From Anaerolineae bacterium (GTDB taxonomy: Bacteria; Chloroflexota; Anaerolineae; Anaerolineales; E44-bin32): a DNA stretch of 64,000 bases. Positions within the stretch are counted from its first letter, which is position 1, and the number at the start of each line of letters is the position of its first letter. The notes below the pieces were generated by a model that did not search any database, had not been told where the DNA came from, and saw only the letters and a program-made list of their open reading frames with translations. This document shows, one piece after another, positions 25,299 through 33,496 of this stretch. The translations under genes were made by a program, and so were the position numbers. Location of the stretch: assembly GCA_030605795.1 (NCBI GenBank), contig JAUWHR010000014.1:1-64000 (forward strand), in the 5' to 3' direction.

Positions 25299-26120
25299 TC
25301 AATTCAAGAATCGGTCCACTGGTGAATGATCCCTATGTGCTTGAAGCAAGTCCTCATCAACTTGGGCGACGTAGACACGAACCATATCCAAGGTACGGTG
25401 ACCGAGTAGCCTCTGTAAAGCTATCAGATTAATTCCACTCCGAAGCGCCATAGTAGCAAAGCTTCGTCGACATTTGTGGCAACTTATTTTCACCCCTGAA
25501 CTCTTGCTGATCCTTTCCATTGCGGAGGCTAACCCAGAACCGGTTAGATTGAAGATTCGTCCATTGTCATCAGGAGCTTTCATTCTCCACTTCAAGAGAG
25601 CACGGCGGGCTTTGACCCCAATTACTGCTGTACGGGCTTTACCACCCTTCCCGTTGCGTACAAGTATGCTTCCTGTCTTTATGTCAACATCATCCCAAGT
25701 CAGGTCCAATAGCTCAGCCCTCCTTAGCCCACTATCAATCAAAACAAGGATGATTGCCTTATCTCTAAAATTACAGACTGTCAAGACCTTCTTGATCTCA
25801 GCGGGGGTAAGAACTTCCATCCGCTTTTCGTGTACCTTGGGCATATCAACCGTGAAGATGTTAGCAAGATACCCCTCAGCATGTGCAAAGCGTACGAATG
25901 CTCTAATTGCCCTTGCATGGGCGTGAACGGTGGCGCTTGAAACTCCCCGTTTTGCCACACTAGCCAGAAACCTTCGCACATCCTGTGATGTGATATCATC
26001 TGTCTGCAAGCTCTCAATGAAAGGGGTCAGCATTCGTTGGTAAAAGTCTAGGGTGTCTTCACTGCACAGCTTCGCTTCTCTACTTAGTAAGAAGTCTGTC
26101 AGAATCACGTGCCCGTTCAT
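25299..26120 (-). CDS. Tyrosine recombinase / phage-type integrase, intact
   Basis: 273 aa from ATG at 26120 behind AGGAGG (8 nt); the GTG at 26141 is upstream of that site. The N-terminal SAM-like core-binding domain covers residues 1-95. The catalytic domain has Arg in DSGLRRAELLDLTWDD, Lys in RNGKGGKARTA, the HxxR box in SCHKCRRSFATMALRSG (HKCRR in place of the usual HxLRH), GH in LQRLLGHRTLDM and the nucleophile Tyr in VRVYVAQVDED. All catalytic residues are therefore present. It lies at the right edge of the AT-rich island, 118 bp from the start of tRNA-Leu, and is the probable mover of the island. XerC/D-like length. Confidence 0.93.
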   Translation of the reverse strand: MNGHVILTDFLLSREAKLCSEDTLDFYQRMLTPFIESLQTDDITSQDVRRFLASVAKRGVSSATVHAHARAIRAFVRFAHAEGYLANIFTVDMPKVHEKRMEVLTPAEIKKVLTVCNFRDKAIILVLIDSGLRRAELLDLTWDDVDIKTGSILVRNGKGGKARTAVIGVKARRALLKWRMKAPDDNGRIFNLTGSGLASAMERISKSSGVKISCHKCRRSFATMALRSGINLIALQRLLGHRTLDMVRVYVAQVDEDLLQAHRDHSPVDRFLN

Positions 26121-26200
26121 GCTGGTAGCCTCCTGTTCCACCAGCGACGAGGCTCAAATTTCCTGTCCCTCACTTTTTCAACCCCCCGACATAAGTCTAC

Positions 26201-26229
26201 TTTACATCACTAGTAGCGCCAGATATAAT
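26201..26229 (+). promoter_or_regulatory. tRNA-Leu promoter
   Basis: TTTACA (26201-26206), 17-nt spacer, TATAAT (26224-26229). The tRNA begins 10 nt after the -10 box. The element therefore ends upstream of this promoter and leaves tRNA expression intact. Confidence 0.8.
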
Positions 26230-26238
26230 CAATTGAGC

Positions 26239-26320
26239 GGGGAAGTGCTGGAATTGGCAGACAGGCGTGACTTAGGATCACGTGCCGTAAGGCGTGAGGG
26301 TTCAAATCCCTCCTTCCCCA
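26239..26320 (+). tRNA. tRNA-Leu (anticodon UAG)
   Basis: GGGGAAG at the 5' end pairs with CTTCCCC (26313-26319), with discriminator A at 26320. The D-arm has the tRNA-Leu sequence GGAATTGGCAGAC. The anticodon stem-loop GTGACTTAGGATCAC gives anticodon TAG. A long variable arm (class II, GTGCCGTAAGGCGT) and a T-arm GAGGGTTCAAATCCCTC follow. CCA is not encoded. It decodes CUA and probably other CUN codons. Confidence 0.95.
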
Positions 26321-26408
26321 TTCATGCGCTTGGACTGGATACCACCCCTACACCAGTACAAACGACAGTCCGTGCCCACCAAAGGCGCGCTCTTGGAGGA
26401 TAGACACG

Positions 26409-27797
26409 TTGAAAATTAATACCGAGACCCTGGAAGACCGCCAAGTACAGCTCACCGTGGAGATCCCCGGCGAACGTCTGCAGGCGGCGATGCGTTCCAC
26501 AGCTCGACGCTTGAGCCGCGAGACTCGCATCCCTGGTTTCCGCCCAGGTAAGGCGCCATACAACATAATCATTAACAAATTTGGCGAACAGGTTGTATTC
26601 GAAGAGACGTTAGACGACCTCGGCAAGGAAATCTATCATCAGGCGCTGGAGGAAACAGAGCTCGACCCCTATGGCCCTGGCTCGCTTGATGAAGTGGTCA
26701 GTCGTGATCCGCTCGTAATACGCTATACCGTACCGCTCCCTCCCGAAGTTAACCTAGGAAACTACCGAGAGATACGTATCCCGTACGAAGACCCCCAGGT
26801 CACCGATGACACCTTAGAGGCGGTCTTGGAGGATCTACAACAGAGACAGGCCCTGATCGAACCAGCTGATCGCCCAGCTCAACTCTCCGACGTAGTAGTT
26901 CTGGATATCCGTGGCGAGCTTCGTGAACCACCGGATGAAGAAGACGCCATTCTACTTGATAAAAAAGGAGTGGGGGTATTGATTGCTGAAGAATCTGACT
27001 GGCCCGTTCCTGGGATAGCCGAGCATCTCATAGGACTTGAGGTCGGAGACGACCGCCACTTTGAGTATATCTTTCCGGAGGACTATCCCTCAGAGGACTT
27101 ACACAATCTCACCGCTGATTTCCATCTCACTTGCCTCGAAGTCAAATCTCGAATCGTCCCCGATTGGTCGGATGACCTAGCTCGAAACGTTGGGGACTAC
27201 AACGACCTTCTCGATCTACGCTTGAAAATCCGTGGGGAGTTGCTTGAACGAGCCCAACGCCAGGCCGATGCGGAGTACGCCCAACGGGTAATCGAAGCTA
27301 CGATTGAAGGCGCCACAATCAGCTACCCACCAATGCTGCTGCAAGACGAAGTGAACGAAATGCTGACAGAGTTGGGACGACGTTTGATGAGACAGAACCT
27401 CAATCTGGAAGACTACTTAAAGATCGAGAAAAAAACCAAAGAGGAACTTCGCTCCGAGCTTGAACCGCGAGCCCTAGAACGCCTCACTCAAGCTCTCGCC
27501 CTGGGGAAATTAGTCGAGGTCGAGGAACTTGAGGTGGGGGAGGAGGAAGTTAGTACCGAAATCGATCGAATCATCGCACCTTTCAAAGACCAGTCGGAAG
27601 AGATCCGGAAGTCGTTTGACGACCCGATGAGTCGCCGTCACCTCACCCTTGATCTGCTTACTAATAAAGCCATTAAAAAAATTGTCGCTATCGCTAAGGG
27701 TGAGCTAAACTCTGCCGAAGAGACCTCTGCCGAAGAGACCTCTGAGGTACCCAAGCAGGAAAGTATACCTGATGAGGGTAACCCAAATAAGGAGTAA
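26409..27797 (+). CDS. tig: Trigger factor, ribosome-associated chaperone
   Basis: 462 aa. Trigger factor binds ribosomal protein uL23 and folds nascent chains. The N-terminal ribosome-binding domain has the signature [22 protein letters not shown] divergent PPIase-like middle domain (about 155-245) and the helical C-terminal arms follow. Start is TTG at 26409, 9 nt behind a strong GGAGG; no ATG or GTG fits the conserved N terminus. The tail contains a small tandem repeat ([12 protein letters not shown]). It leads a tig-clpP-clpX operon, the common arrangement of chaperone and protease. Confidence 0.96.
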   Translation: MKINTETLEDRQVQLTVEIPGERLQAAMRSTARRLSRETRIPGFRPGKAPYNIIINKFGEQVVFEETLDDLGKEIYHQALEETELDPYGPGSLDEVVSRDPLVIRYTVPLPPEVNLGNYREIRIPYEDPQVTDDTLEAVLEDLQQRQALIEPADRPAQLSDVVVLDIRGELREPPDEEDAILLDKKGVGVLIAEESDWPVPGIAEHLIGLEVGDDRHFEYIFPEDYPSEDLHNLTADFHLTCLEVKSRIVPDWSDDLARNVGDYNDLLDLRLKIRGELLERAQRQADAEYAQRVIEATIEGATISYPPMLLQDEVNEMLTELGRRLMRQNLNLEDYLKIEKKTKEELRSELEPRALERLTQALALGKLVEVEELEVGEEEVSTEIDRIIAPFKDQSEEIRKSFDDPMSRRHLTLDLLTNKAIKKIVAIAKGELNSAEETSAEETSEVPKQESIPDEGNPNKE

Positions 27798-27808
27798 ATG
27801 AAAATATC

Positions 27809-28441
27809 ATGTCAGATATAAACCCTCAATTTCTCGTCCCCATGGTCATCGAAACCAGCGGCCGAGGGGAACGAGCATACGATATCTATTCTTTACTTCT
27901 CCGAGAGCGTATCATCTTTCTCGGAACACCGATAAACGACCAAGTCTCTAATTTGATCATTGCCCAATTGCTTTATCTCGACCGTGAGGACGCAGATAAG
28001 CAAATCTACATGTACATCAACTGTCCTGGCGGCGGTATTTATTCCGGTTTGGCAATCTATGATACGATGCAGCAGCTTAGTGCCCCAATTTCAACCGTTG
28101 CCGTAGGGGTCACAGCATCTTTTGGGACTGTACTCTTGGCCGCGGGCACCAAGGATATGCGCTACGCGCTGCCTCACGCGACTATCCACCTTCACCAACC
28201 AATGGGTGGAACACAAGGTCAGGCGACCGATATTGAGATTCAGGCCAAAGAGATATTGCGCCTTCGTGAAAAATTGAATATTATTATTGCCAAACATACC
28301 GAGCAGTCGCTGGAAACAATTGAACGTGACACCGAGCGGGATTTCTACATGGATGGCGAAGCTGCCAAGGAGTACGGCCTGATCGATCACGTTCTCTACC
28401 CCTCCGACGAGAAGAAGAGTAAAGAAGAGGGAGACGAGTAG
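27809..28441 (+). CDS. clpP: ClpP serine protease subunit
   Basis: 210 aa. The catalytic serine lies in [14 protein letters not shown] (commonly ASMGA), the histidine in [11 protein letters not shown], and the aspartate in the [19 protein letters not shown] segment. [22 protein letters not shown] is the typical handle/oxyanion region. It forms the tetradecameric protease fed by ClpX, whose gene starts 5 nt after its stop. The start ATG at 27809 is 11 nt after tig; AAGGAG at the end of tig is about 14 nt upstream. Confidence 0.97.
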   Translation: MSDINPQFLVPMVIETSGRGERAYDIYSLLLRERIIFLGTPINDQVSNLIIAQLLYLDREDADKQIYMYINCPGGGIYSGLAIYDTMQQLSAPISTVAVGVTASFGTVLLAAGTKDMRYALPHATIHLHQPMGGTQGQATDIEIQAKEILRLREKLNIIIAKHTEQSLETIERDTERDFYMDGEAAKEYGLIDHVLYPSDEKKSKEEGDE

Positions 28442-28446
28442 TTAAA

Positions 28447-29748
28447 ATGTCGGTTAAGCACCCTACCTCACCGGAGACGCGCCGGTGCTCATTCTGCAAT
28501 CGGGATGAAGGCGAGGTCCAGCGCCTGATCGCTGGACCCGAAGGCGTTTTCATCTGCAATGAGTGTGTCGACCTTTGTCGGGACATCCTCGAAGGTGAAA
28601 CTCCATGGCCTGCTACTGCAGGAACTCCCTCCGACCGGCCACCACTACCCCCCCAAGAGATTTACGGCCGATTGGATGAGTACGTTGTCGGTCAGGATAA
28701 TGCTAAACGCGTGCTTTCCGTTGCCGTTTACAATCACTATAAACGGATCGCACACCGGGGCCGCACGGATGTTGAGTTGGAGAAGGCTAATATCCTTCTC
28801 ATGGGCCCCACCGGCTGTGGCAAGACCTTGCTTGCCCAGACCTTAGCAAAGAGTCTCGATGTTCCCTTTTGCATCGCCGATGCGACCGCCTTAACCGAGG
28901 CCGGCTATGTGGGTGAGGACGTTGAGAACATCCTGCTACGATTACTGCAAGCTGCTGATTTTATTGTCCCGCGTGCCGAACGGGGGATTGTCTATATTGA
29001 TGAGATCGATAAGACCGCGCGCAAAACGGGCCACAATCCGAGCATCACCCGCGATGTTTCTGGTGAAGGCGTGCAGCAGGCTCTTCTGAAGATCATCGAA
29101 GGCGCCGTGGTTAATGTGCCCCCTCAGGGCGGTCGAAAGCACCCTCAACAGGAGTTTATCCAGGTCGACACTAAAGATATCCTCTTCATCTGCGGCGGCA
29201 CCTTCAATAGCTTGCCCGACATCATCGCCGAACGAATCGGTCGTCGAGGCAAACTGGGCTTCTCCGGCACGGTGGAAGACCGGGCAGTGAGCAGTGCGGA
29301 CGACAGTCTCTTGTTGCGCCTGGTCACCCCCGACGATTTGATGCGCTTTGGCATGATACCCGAACTCGTCGGACGACTGCCGATGGCGATTAGTGTGGAC
29401 CCCCTCGATTTTACCGCCCTGCGTACCATTCTCACCAGACCGCGTAATGCCCTAGTGCGCCAATACCAGCGCCTGTTCGAGATGGACAACGTCGAGCTCC
29501 ACTTTACCACTGAGGCTTTGGATTCGGCGGCTGAATTAGCGTTAGACCGAGAAACCGGTGCCCGTGGTCTGCGGGCCATCATTGAAACCACCCTGCTCGA
29601 CGTGATGTACGAGATCCCCTCACGCCCCGAGATCCATAAGGTTACAGTGGGCGAAGACGCGATTACTGGCACTGGTCGACCCCGGCTGCTCGACGCCCAA
29701 GGTAAGCAACTCCCCTTCGGAGACGAAATTCTGTCAGACGCTGCCTGA
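28447..29748 (+). CDS. clpX: ClpX, AAA+ unfoldase of ClpXP
   Basis: 433 aa. The N-terminal zinc-binding domain has [10 protein letters not shown] and [10 protein letters not shown]. The AAA+ module has Walker [16 protein letters not shown] near 120, Walker [14 protein letters not shown], the pore loop [11 protein letters not shown] and the [13 protein letters not shown] segment, where the usual IGF loop follows. C-terminal sensor II is [13 protein letters not shown]. It recognises tagged proteins, unfolds them and hands them to ClpP. Confidence 0.97.
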   Translation: MSVKHPTSPETRRCSFCNRDEGEVQRLIAGPEGVFICNECVDLCRDILEGETPWPATAGTPSDRPPLPPQEIYGRLDEYVVGQDNAKRVLSVAVYNHYKRIAHRGRTDVELEKANILLMGPTGCGKTLLAQTLAKSLDVPFCIADATALTEAGYVGEDVENILLRLLQAADFIVPRAERGIVYIDEIDKTARKTGHNPSITRDVSGEGVQQALLKIIEGAVVNVPPQGGRKHPQQEFIQVDTKDILFICGGTFNSLPDIIAERIGRRGKLGFSGTVEDRAVSSADDSLLLRLVTPDDLMRFGMIPELVGRLPMAISVDPLDFTALRTILTRPRNALVRQYQRLFEMDNVELHFTTEALDSAAELALDRETGARGLRAIIETTLLDVMYEIPSRPEIHKVTVGEDAITGTGRPRLLDAQGKQLPFGDEILSDAA

Positions 29749-29994
29749 TCCCACCTTTGCCAGCCAAAGGATGGCTCGGTTGTATGAATAGCTTATCTTC
29801 TGATTTTATCTTGCCGCGTTATAGAGCTATCAAGAGAATCGCTGTCGTTATCTGCCCCCCGTTCACAGCACTGCCTTTCCCTAGAGCACCCAGGCCATAA
29901 AGTTCTAGGTGAAACCTATGTTCAGATCCCCTAGCCAAGGGCGGAAGTGAGCATTATCCTCTCACCCCACCCTAGGCCACGAGCTGGAGTATGT

Positions 29995-30798
29995 ATGGGT
30001 GAACTAAACCAAATACAGGCCATGATCATCGATCTTGACGGAGTCTTATGGCTCGGCGATACTCCTCTTCCAGGTGTTGTGGATCTATTTAACTTGCTCC
30101 ACCGAAAATCGATCCAATACATTTTAGCGACAAACAATGCCACCGCCGACCCCAATAGCGTATGCAACCGCTTAGCAACGTTAGGGGTTAATGTAGAGCC
30201 CGACAGGATCCTTACCTCCGGTCAGGCATCTGCCCAATTCCTCCAACTGCAATTGCCTCAGGGAGCTCTTGTATACACCATTGGCGAGTCAGCCCTTAGG
30301 ATAGCCCTAACCCAAGTGGGTTTTACTCTCACCGATGCTGCAGACGGCGCGCAGGCTGTCGTGGTTGGCCTTGATCGCCAGTTATCATGGAACACAATGT
30401 CTGAGGCTGCCCTGGCGATCCAAGCAGGCGCCATTTTCATAGGTACCAATCCTGATGTTTCCTTCCCCATGGAACGCGGTCAGGTGCCAGGCGTCGGCGC
30501 CACACTGGCCGCGCTGAAAGCGGCTACTGGAGTCCAGCCAACAATTGTCGGTAAGCCAGAACCACATCTCTACCTCCAAGCGCTGCAGCGCCTAGACACC
30601 GAACCCGAACGAGCCCTCATGCTTGGCGACCGTCTTGAAACGGACATCCTCGGTGGCCAACATGCTGGGATGGTGACCTGTCTCGTCCTGACCGGCATTA
30701 CCCAGCGCCAAGATCTGGTCGACTCCTCAATCCAACCTGATTATGTCTTCGAGGACTTGCCCCAGCTGTGCCGCGCGCTGGTAGGCGAAATGCCTTGA
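29995..30798 (+). CDS. HAD-IIA family sugar phosphatase (NagD-like)
   Basis: 267 aa from ATG at 29995, with GGAG 6 nt upstream; the GTG at 29947 of the track has no support. Motif I is MIIDLDGVLWLGDTPLPG, the cap begins with ATNNATADPN (motif II Thr), motif III Lys is in IVGKPEPHLY, and motif IV is LMLGDRLETDILGGQHAGM. This is the NagD/AraL/p-nitrophenyl phosphatase subfamily, whose members act on sugar or glycolysis-side-product phosphates. The exact substrate cannot be read from sequence. Its stop overlaps the start of rlmN, so the two are co-translated. Confidence 0.92.
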   Translation: MGELNQIQAMIIDLDGVLWLGDTPLPGVVDLFNLLHRKSIQYILATNNATADPNSVCNRLATLGVNVEPDRILTSGQASAQFLQLQLPQGALVYTIGESALRIALTQVGFTLTDAADGAQAVVVGLDRQLSWNTMSEAALAIQAGAIFIGTNPDVSFPMERGQVPGVGATLAALKAATGVQPTIVGKPEPHLYLQALQRLDTEPERALMLGDRLETDILGGQHAGMVTCLVLTGITQRQDLVDSSIQPDYVFEDLPQLCRALVGEMP

Positions 30799-31859
30799 AC
30801 AAGCGTCCATTATTCTACGACCTGACCCCCGAGGACCTCACACAACGCATGTTGACCTGGGGTGAACCGGCTTACCGGGGTCGTCAACTTTGGCGCGGCG
30901 TCTACCGGCAATTAGCTGGGGGGCCAGAAGCGATAACTAACCTGCCACACAATCTTCAACACCGCCTTTCCGAAGCCTTTTCCTTCTGTTCTATGAAAGT
31001 TAAAACAACGGTGCGTTCGACCGATAACAACACCCAAAAGGTTCTTCTCGGTCTCACCGACGGTCAATCGATCGAGGTGGTTCTTATGCGCTATGAACGA
31101 CGCCGAACAGTCTGCATCTCCACCCAGGTCGGATGCGCGCTGGGCTGCGTCTTCTGCGCCACCGGTCAAATGGGCTTCGTGCGCGATCTCACCGCTGGGG
31201 AGATCGTTGAACAGGTTATATACTTCGCACGAAAACTTGCCCGGAACGGAGAGCGCCTGACCAACATTGTTGTCATGGGTATGGGCGAGCCGTTCCTCAA
31301 CTACCAGGCAACTATCCAGGCGATCGACACGCTCAATAATCCTGATGGGTTCAACTTCGGGGCTCGACGATTCACAATCTCTACTATCGGCCTGACGCCG
31401 ATGATCGAACGCTTCACTCAAGAGCGACGGCAAGTTAACCTCGCTGTTTCTCTCCACGCCGCTACAGACGAGTTACGCCAACAGTTGCTGCCGATCAACC
31501 GCCGCTATCCATTAGAAAGCCTCATCCCTGCTTGCCGTAATTATGTCGAGCAAACCGGCCGTCGGATAACATTCGAATGGGCACTCATTCACCAAGTCAA
31601 CGATGGATTAGACCAAGCGGAGGCGCTGGCAGACCTGATCCAAGGTTTAAACTGTCATATCAACATAATCCCCCTCAACCCAACCAATGGCTACGCAGGT
31701 GAAACCACACCCCAGCAACAAGTGAAAACCTTTTACCACTACCTCACCGGCCGAAAGATCCATTGCACGATTCGGATGCGGCGGGGGATTAGTATTAACG
31801 CAGGCTGTGGCCAGCTGGTGACCGAACGAAAGGCTGATACTAAACCAAGTATCGTTTAG
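30795..31859 (+). CDS. rlmN: RlmN, dual-specificity 23S rRNA/tRNA adenine-C2 methyltransferase
   Basis: 354 aa from TTG at 30795, overlapping the previous stop as TTGA; the track's GTG at 30768 adds an implausible extension. A radical SAM enzyme that methylates A2503 of 23S rRNA and A37 of some tRNAs. The radical SAM motif is CALGCVFCATGQMGF (CxxxCxxC). GMGEPFLNY is the SAM-binding GGE-like motif. The two catalytic cysteines are in this region and near the end in SINAGCGQL. The Fe-S cluster makes it a client of the SUF system. Confidence 0.95.
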   Translation: MNKRPLFYDLTPEDLTQRMLTWGEPAYRGRQLWRGVYRQLAGGPEAITNLPHNLQHRLSEAFSFCSMKVKTTVRSTDNNTQKVLLGLTDGQSIEVVLMRYERRRTVCISTQVGCALGCVFCATGQMGFVRDLTAGEIVEQVIYFARKLARNGERLTNIVVMGMGEPFLNYQATIQAIDTLNNPDGFNFGARRFTISTIGLTPMIERFTQERRQVNLAVSLHAATDELRQQLLPINRRYPLESLIPACRNYVEQTGRRITFEWALIHQVNDGLDQAEALADLIQGLNCHINIIPLNPTNGYAGETTPQQQVKTFYHYLTGRKIHCTIRMRRGISINAGCGQLVTERKADTKPSIV

Positions 31860-32045
31860 CACCGAGCCTGATCGATTCCCCTCTAATCTACTATTAGGTG
31901 AAGTTGGGTAAAGAGTATCAGATCCGCCTGTCCCTAGAACTGAGTTACGATCCAGTTCCTGATAGCGGTGCGTTTCAAGTGCGCCTGCTTTTTTTATTTC
32001 ATGAGCCATTTGAACGTCGTACTGGCAACCATCAAACCCTTTACC

Positions 32046-32074
32046 TTGTCAATTACCCCCTGGAAAGGTATCAT
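32046..32074 (+). promoter_or_regulatory. rpe promoter, probably leaderless
   Basis: TTGTCA (32046-32051), 17-nt spacer, TATCAT (32069-32074). The ATG of rpe is at 32082, 7 nt after the -10 box, so the transcript should start at or next to the A of ATG. The nearest purine-rich run, GGAAAGG at 32062-32068, lies in the spacer and would not be transcribed. Confidence 0.65.
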
Positions 32075-32081
32075 TGCCAAG

Positions 32082-32759
32082 ATGATAAAAGAATACATTC
32101 TTGCTCCATCGATTCTGATGGCAGACCTCACATGCTTAAGCGAGATGATCCAAGAAGTAGAAGCTGCGGGAGCCGATTGGATTCACATCGATGTTATGGA
32201 TGGGCATTTCGTCCCTAATATCACCATGGGGCCTGTGTTGGTAAAAGTTTTTCGGCAGGTCACCAAGCTCCCGTTAGACGTCCAGCTGATGATTGAGAAG
32301 CCGGAAAGGTACCTCCAGGCATTTGCCGATGCTGGTGCTGACTCACTTACCGTCCACGTCGAGGCCTCCACTCATCTACACTCCACTCTTCATATGATCG
32401 GTGAACTCGGTTTGCGTGCAGGGGTTGCTCTGAATCCTGGAACACCGGTTGAAGCCATTACGGAGGTTTTATCGCTGGTGGATTTGGTTCTTGTGATGAC
32501 GGTCAATCCTGGCTTCGCCGGGCAAACCTTTATTCACTCCACCCTGGGCAAAATACGCCGGGTACGCGCACTATTAGATGAGTTGGATCTGGGAGCCAGG
32601 ATTCAGGTCGACGGAGGGATAACGGCGAAGACGGCACCACTGGCAGCAGCCGAAGGCGCAGATGTGTTCGTTGCCTCAAAGGCCATATTCAACCATCCGG
32701 AAGGGATAAGTGGCGGGATAGCTGCTCTCAGGATTTCACTCTCAACCACGCCTGAATAA
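32082..32759 (+). CDS. rpe: Ribulose-phosphate 3-epimerase
   Basis: 225 aa from ATG at 32082; the 38 extra N-terminal residues of the track (CACFFYFMSHL) are not part of the family. A TIM-barrel metalloenzyme that interconverts ribulose-5-phosphate and xylulose-5-phosphate. Signatures: LAPSILMADLTCL, WIHIDVMDGHFVPNITMGP, LDVQLMIEKPERY, VMTVNPGFAGQTF, IQVDGGIT and the phosphate-binding end. A hairpin terminator follows 8 bp after the stop. It appears monocistronic. Confidence 0.96.
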   Translation: MIKEYILAPSILMADLTCLSEMIQEVEAAGADWIHIDVMDGHFVPNITMGPVLVKVFRQVTKLPLDVQLMIEKPERYLQAFADAGADSLTVHVEASTHLHSTLHMIGELGLRAGVALNPGTPVEAITEVLSLVDLVLVMTVNPGFAGQTFIHSTLGKIRRVRALLDELDLGARIQVDGGITAKTAPLAAAEGADVFVASKAIFNHPEGISGGIAALRISLSTTPE

Positions 32760-32766
32760 TTCGCCG

Positions 32767-32791
32767 AATGGCCGCCGAGGCGGCGGCCATT
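32767..32791. terminator. Bidirectional hairpin between rpe and rpmB
   Basis: AATGGCCGCC-GAGGC-GGCGGCCATT is a strong GC hairpin between two convergent genes, with A/T runs on both sides though no long T-tract. Position and symmetry suit a shared terminator. Confidence 0.65.
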
Positions 32792-32826
32792 TATGGTGTT
32801 AATACAAATAGGAGATAAAACCAGTG

Positions 32827-33006
32827 CTATACGCGTGTCAGCCGTTTAATACATTTAGTGCAGAGTGTCTTCTGGACCAAACGGCCATGTTCCATAACCC
32901 GTACTTTCTGAAGGTTGGGTCGAAATTTGCGCTTGGTCGCATTCATCGAGAAACTTCGTCTATGTCCGAACGAAGTCGTCTTACCACAATTCTCACACCT
33001 AGCCAT
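32827..33006 (-). CDS. rpmB: Ribosomal protein bL28 (zinc-ribbon form)
   Basis: 59 aa, too short for the ORF track, where only its antisense shadow (32824-33033) appears. ATG at 33006 opens MARCENCGKTTSFGHRRSFS, the typical L28 N terminus. NATKRKFRPNLQKVRV follows, then KTLCTKCIKRLTRV at the end. The two CxxC pairs make this the zinc-binding (C+) form. AAAGGA lies about 10 nt upstream. It is divergent from the asp23-fakA operon and convergent with rpe. Confidence 0.97.
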   Translation of the reverse strand: MARCENCGKTTSFGHRRSFSMNATKRKFRPNLQKVRVMEHGRLVQKTLCTKCIKRLTRV

Positions 33007-33119
33007 CGGGCGATAATCCTTTCCAGGAAGTAATTAATTTCATTATTCAGATGGAATCTTACCACATGTCAGAAAGCTCATCAAACCTACTCGGAAAACG
33101 TTTTTAAAGGCAAATATAA

Positions 33120-33476
33120 ATGACTGACGAGATTACATCAATTGGTCGCATCACAATCTCACCTCGGGCGATTTCCACCATCGCATGTCAGGCAGCGATG
33201 CAATCCTACGGGGTTGTTGGTATGACCAGTAAGAATTTGGCCGATGGCATTGTCCATGTATTTGCCCGTGATCCTCGGCATGGTGTGCAGATCAATTCCC
33301 TTGGTGATCAAATCGCAATCGACCTGTTTGTCATCATCGAATATGGCACCCGCATCTCATCTGTGGCTGCCAGTGTTGCCAATTCGGTGCGCTACCAGGT
33401 CGAGCGAGCGATTGGTCTACCTGTGGCTGCGGTGAATGTACATGTACAAGACTTGCGGGTTAGCGATATCGATTGA
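33120..33476 (+). CDS. Asp23/Gls24 family envelope stress-type protein
   Basis: 118 aa of the Asp23/Gls24 (DUF322) family: GRITISPRAISTIACQAAMQSYGVVGM, a central acidic-hydrophobic strand set (GDQIAIDLFVIIEYG) and the final helix ISSVAASVANSVRYQVERAIG. Its position directly before a DAK2/FakA gene is a widely conserved pairing in Gram-positive and Chloroflexi genomes (YloU-YloV). AAAGG lies about 10 nt before the ATG. Probably membrane-associated through partners. The biochemical function of the family is not settled. Confidence 0.92.
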   Translation: MTDEITSIGRITISPRAISTIACQAAMQSYGVVGMTSKNLADGIVHVFARDPRHGVQINSLGDQIAIDLFVIIEYGTRISSVAASVANSVRYQVERAIGLPVAAVNVHVQDLRVSDID

Positions 33477-33496
33477 AAGATAATAGGCTATCAGGT

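Noticed and set aside
26239-26320. tRNA-Leu as proven attachment site of the island
   Set aside because: The island is on the 5' side of the tRNA, its promoter is intact, and no duplicated tRNA end was found at the left edge; kept only as a possibility.
32824-33033. Plus-strand 69-aa ORF
   Set aside because: It is the antisense shadow of rpmB, which encodes a clear ribosomal protein L28 on the minus strand.
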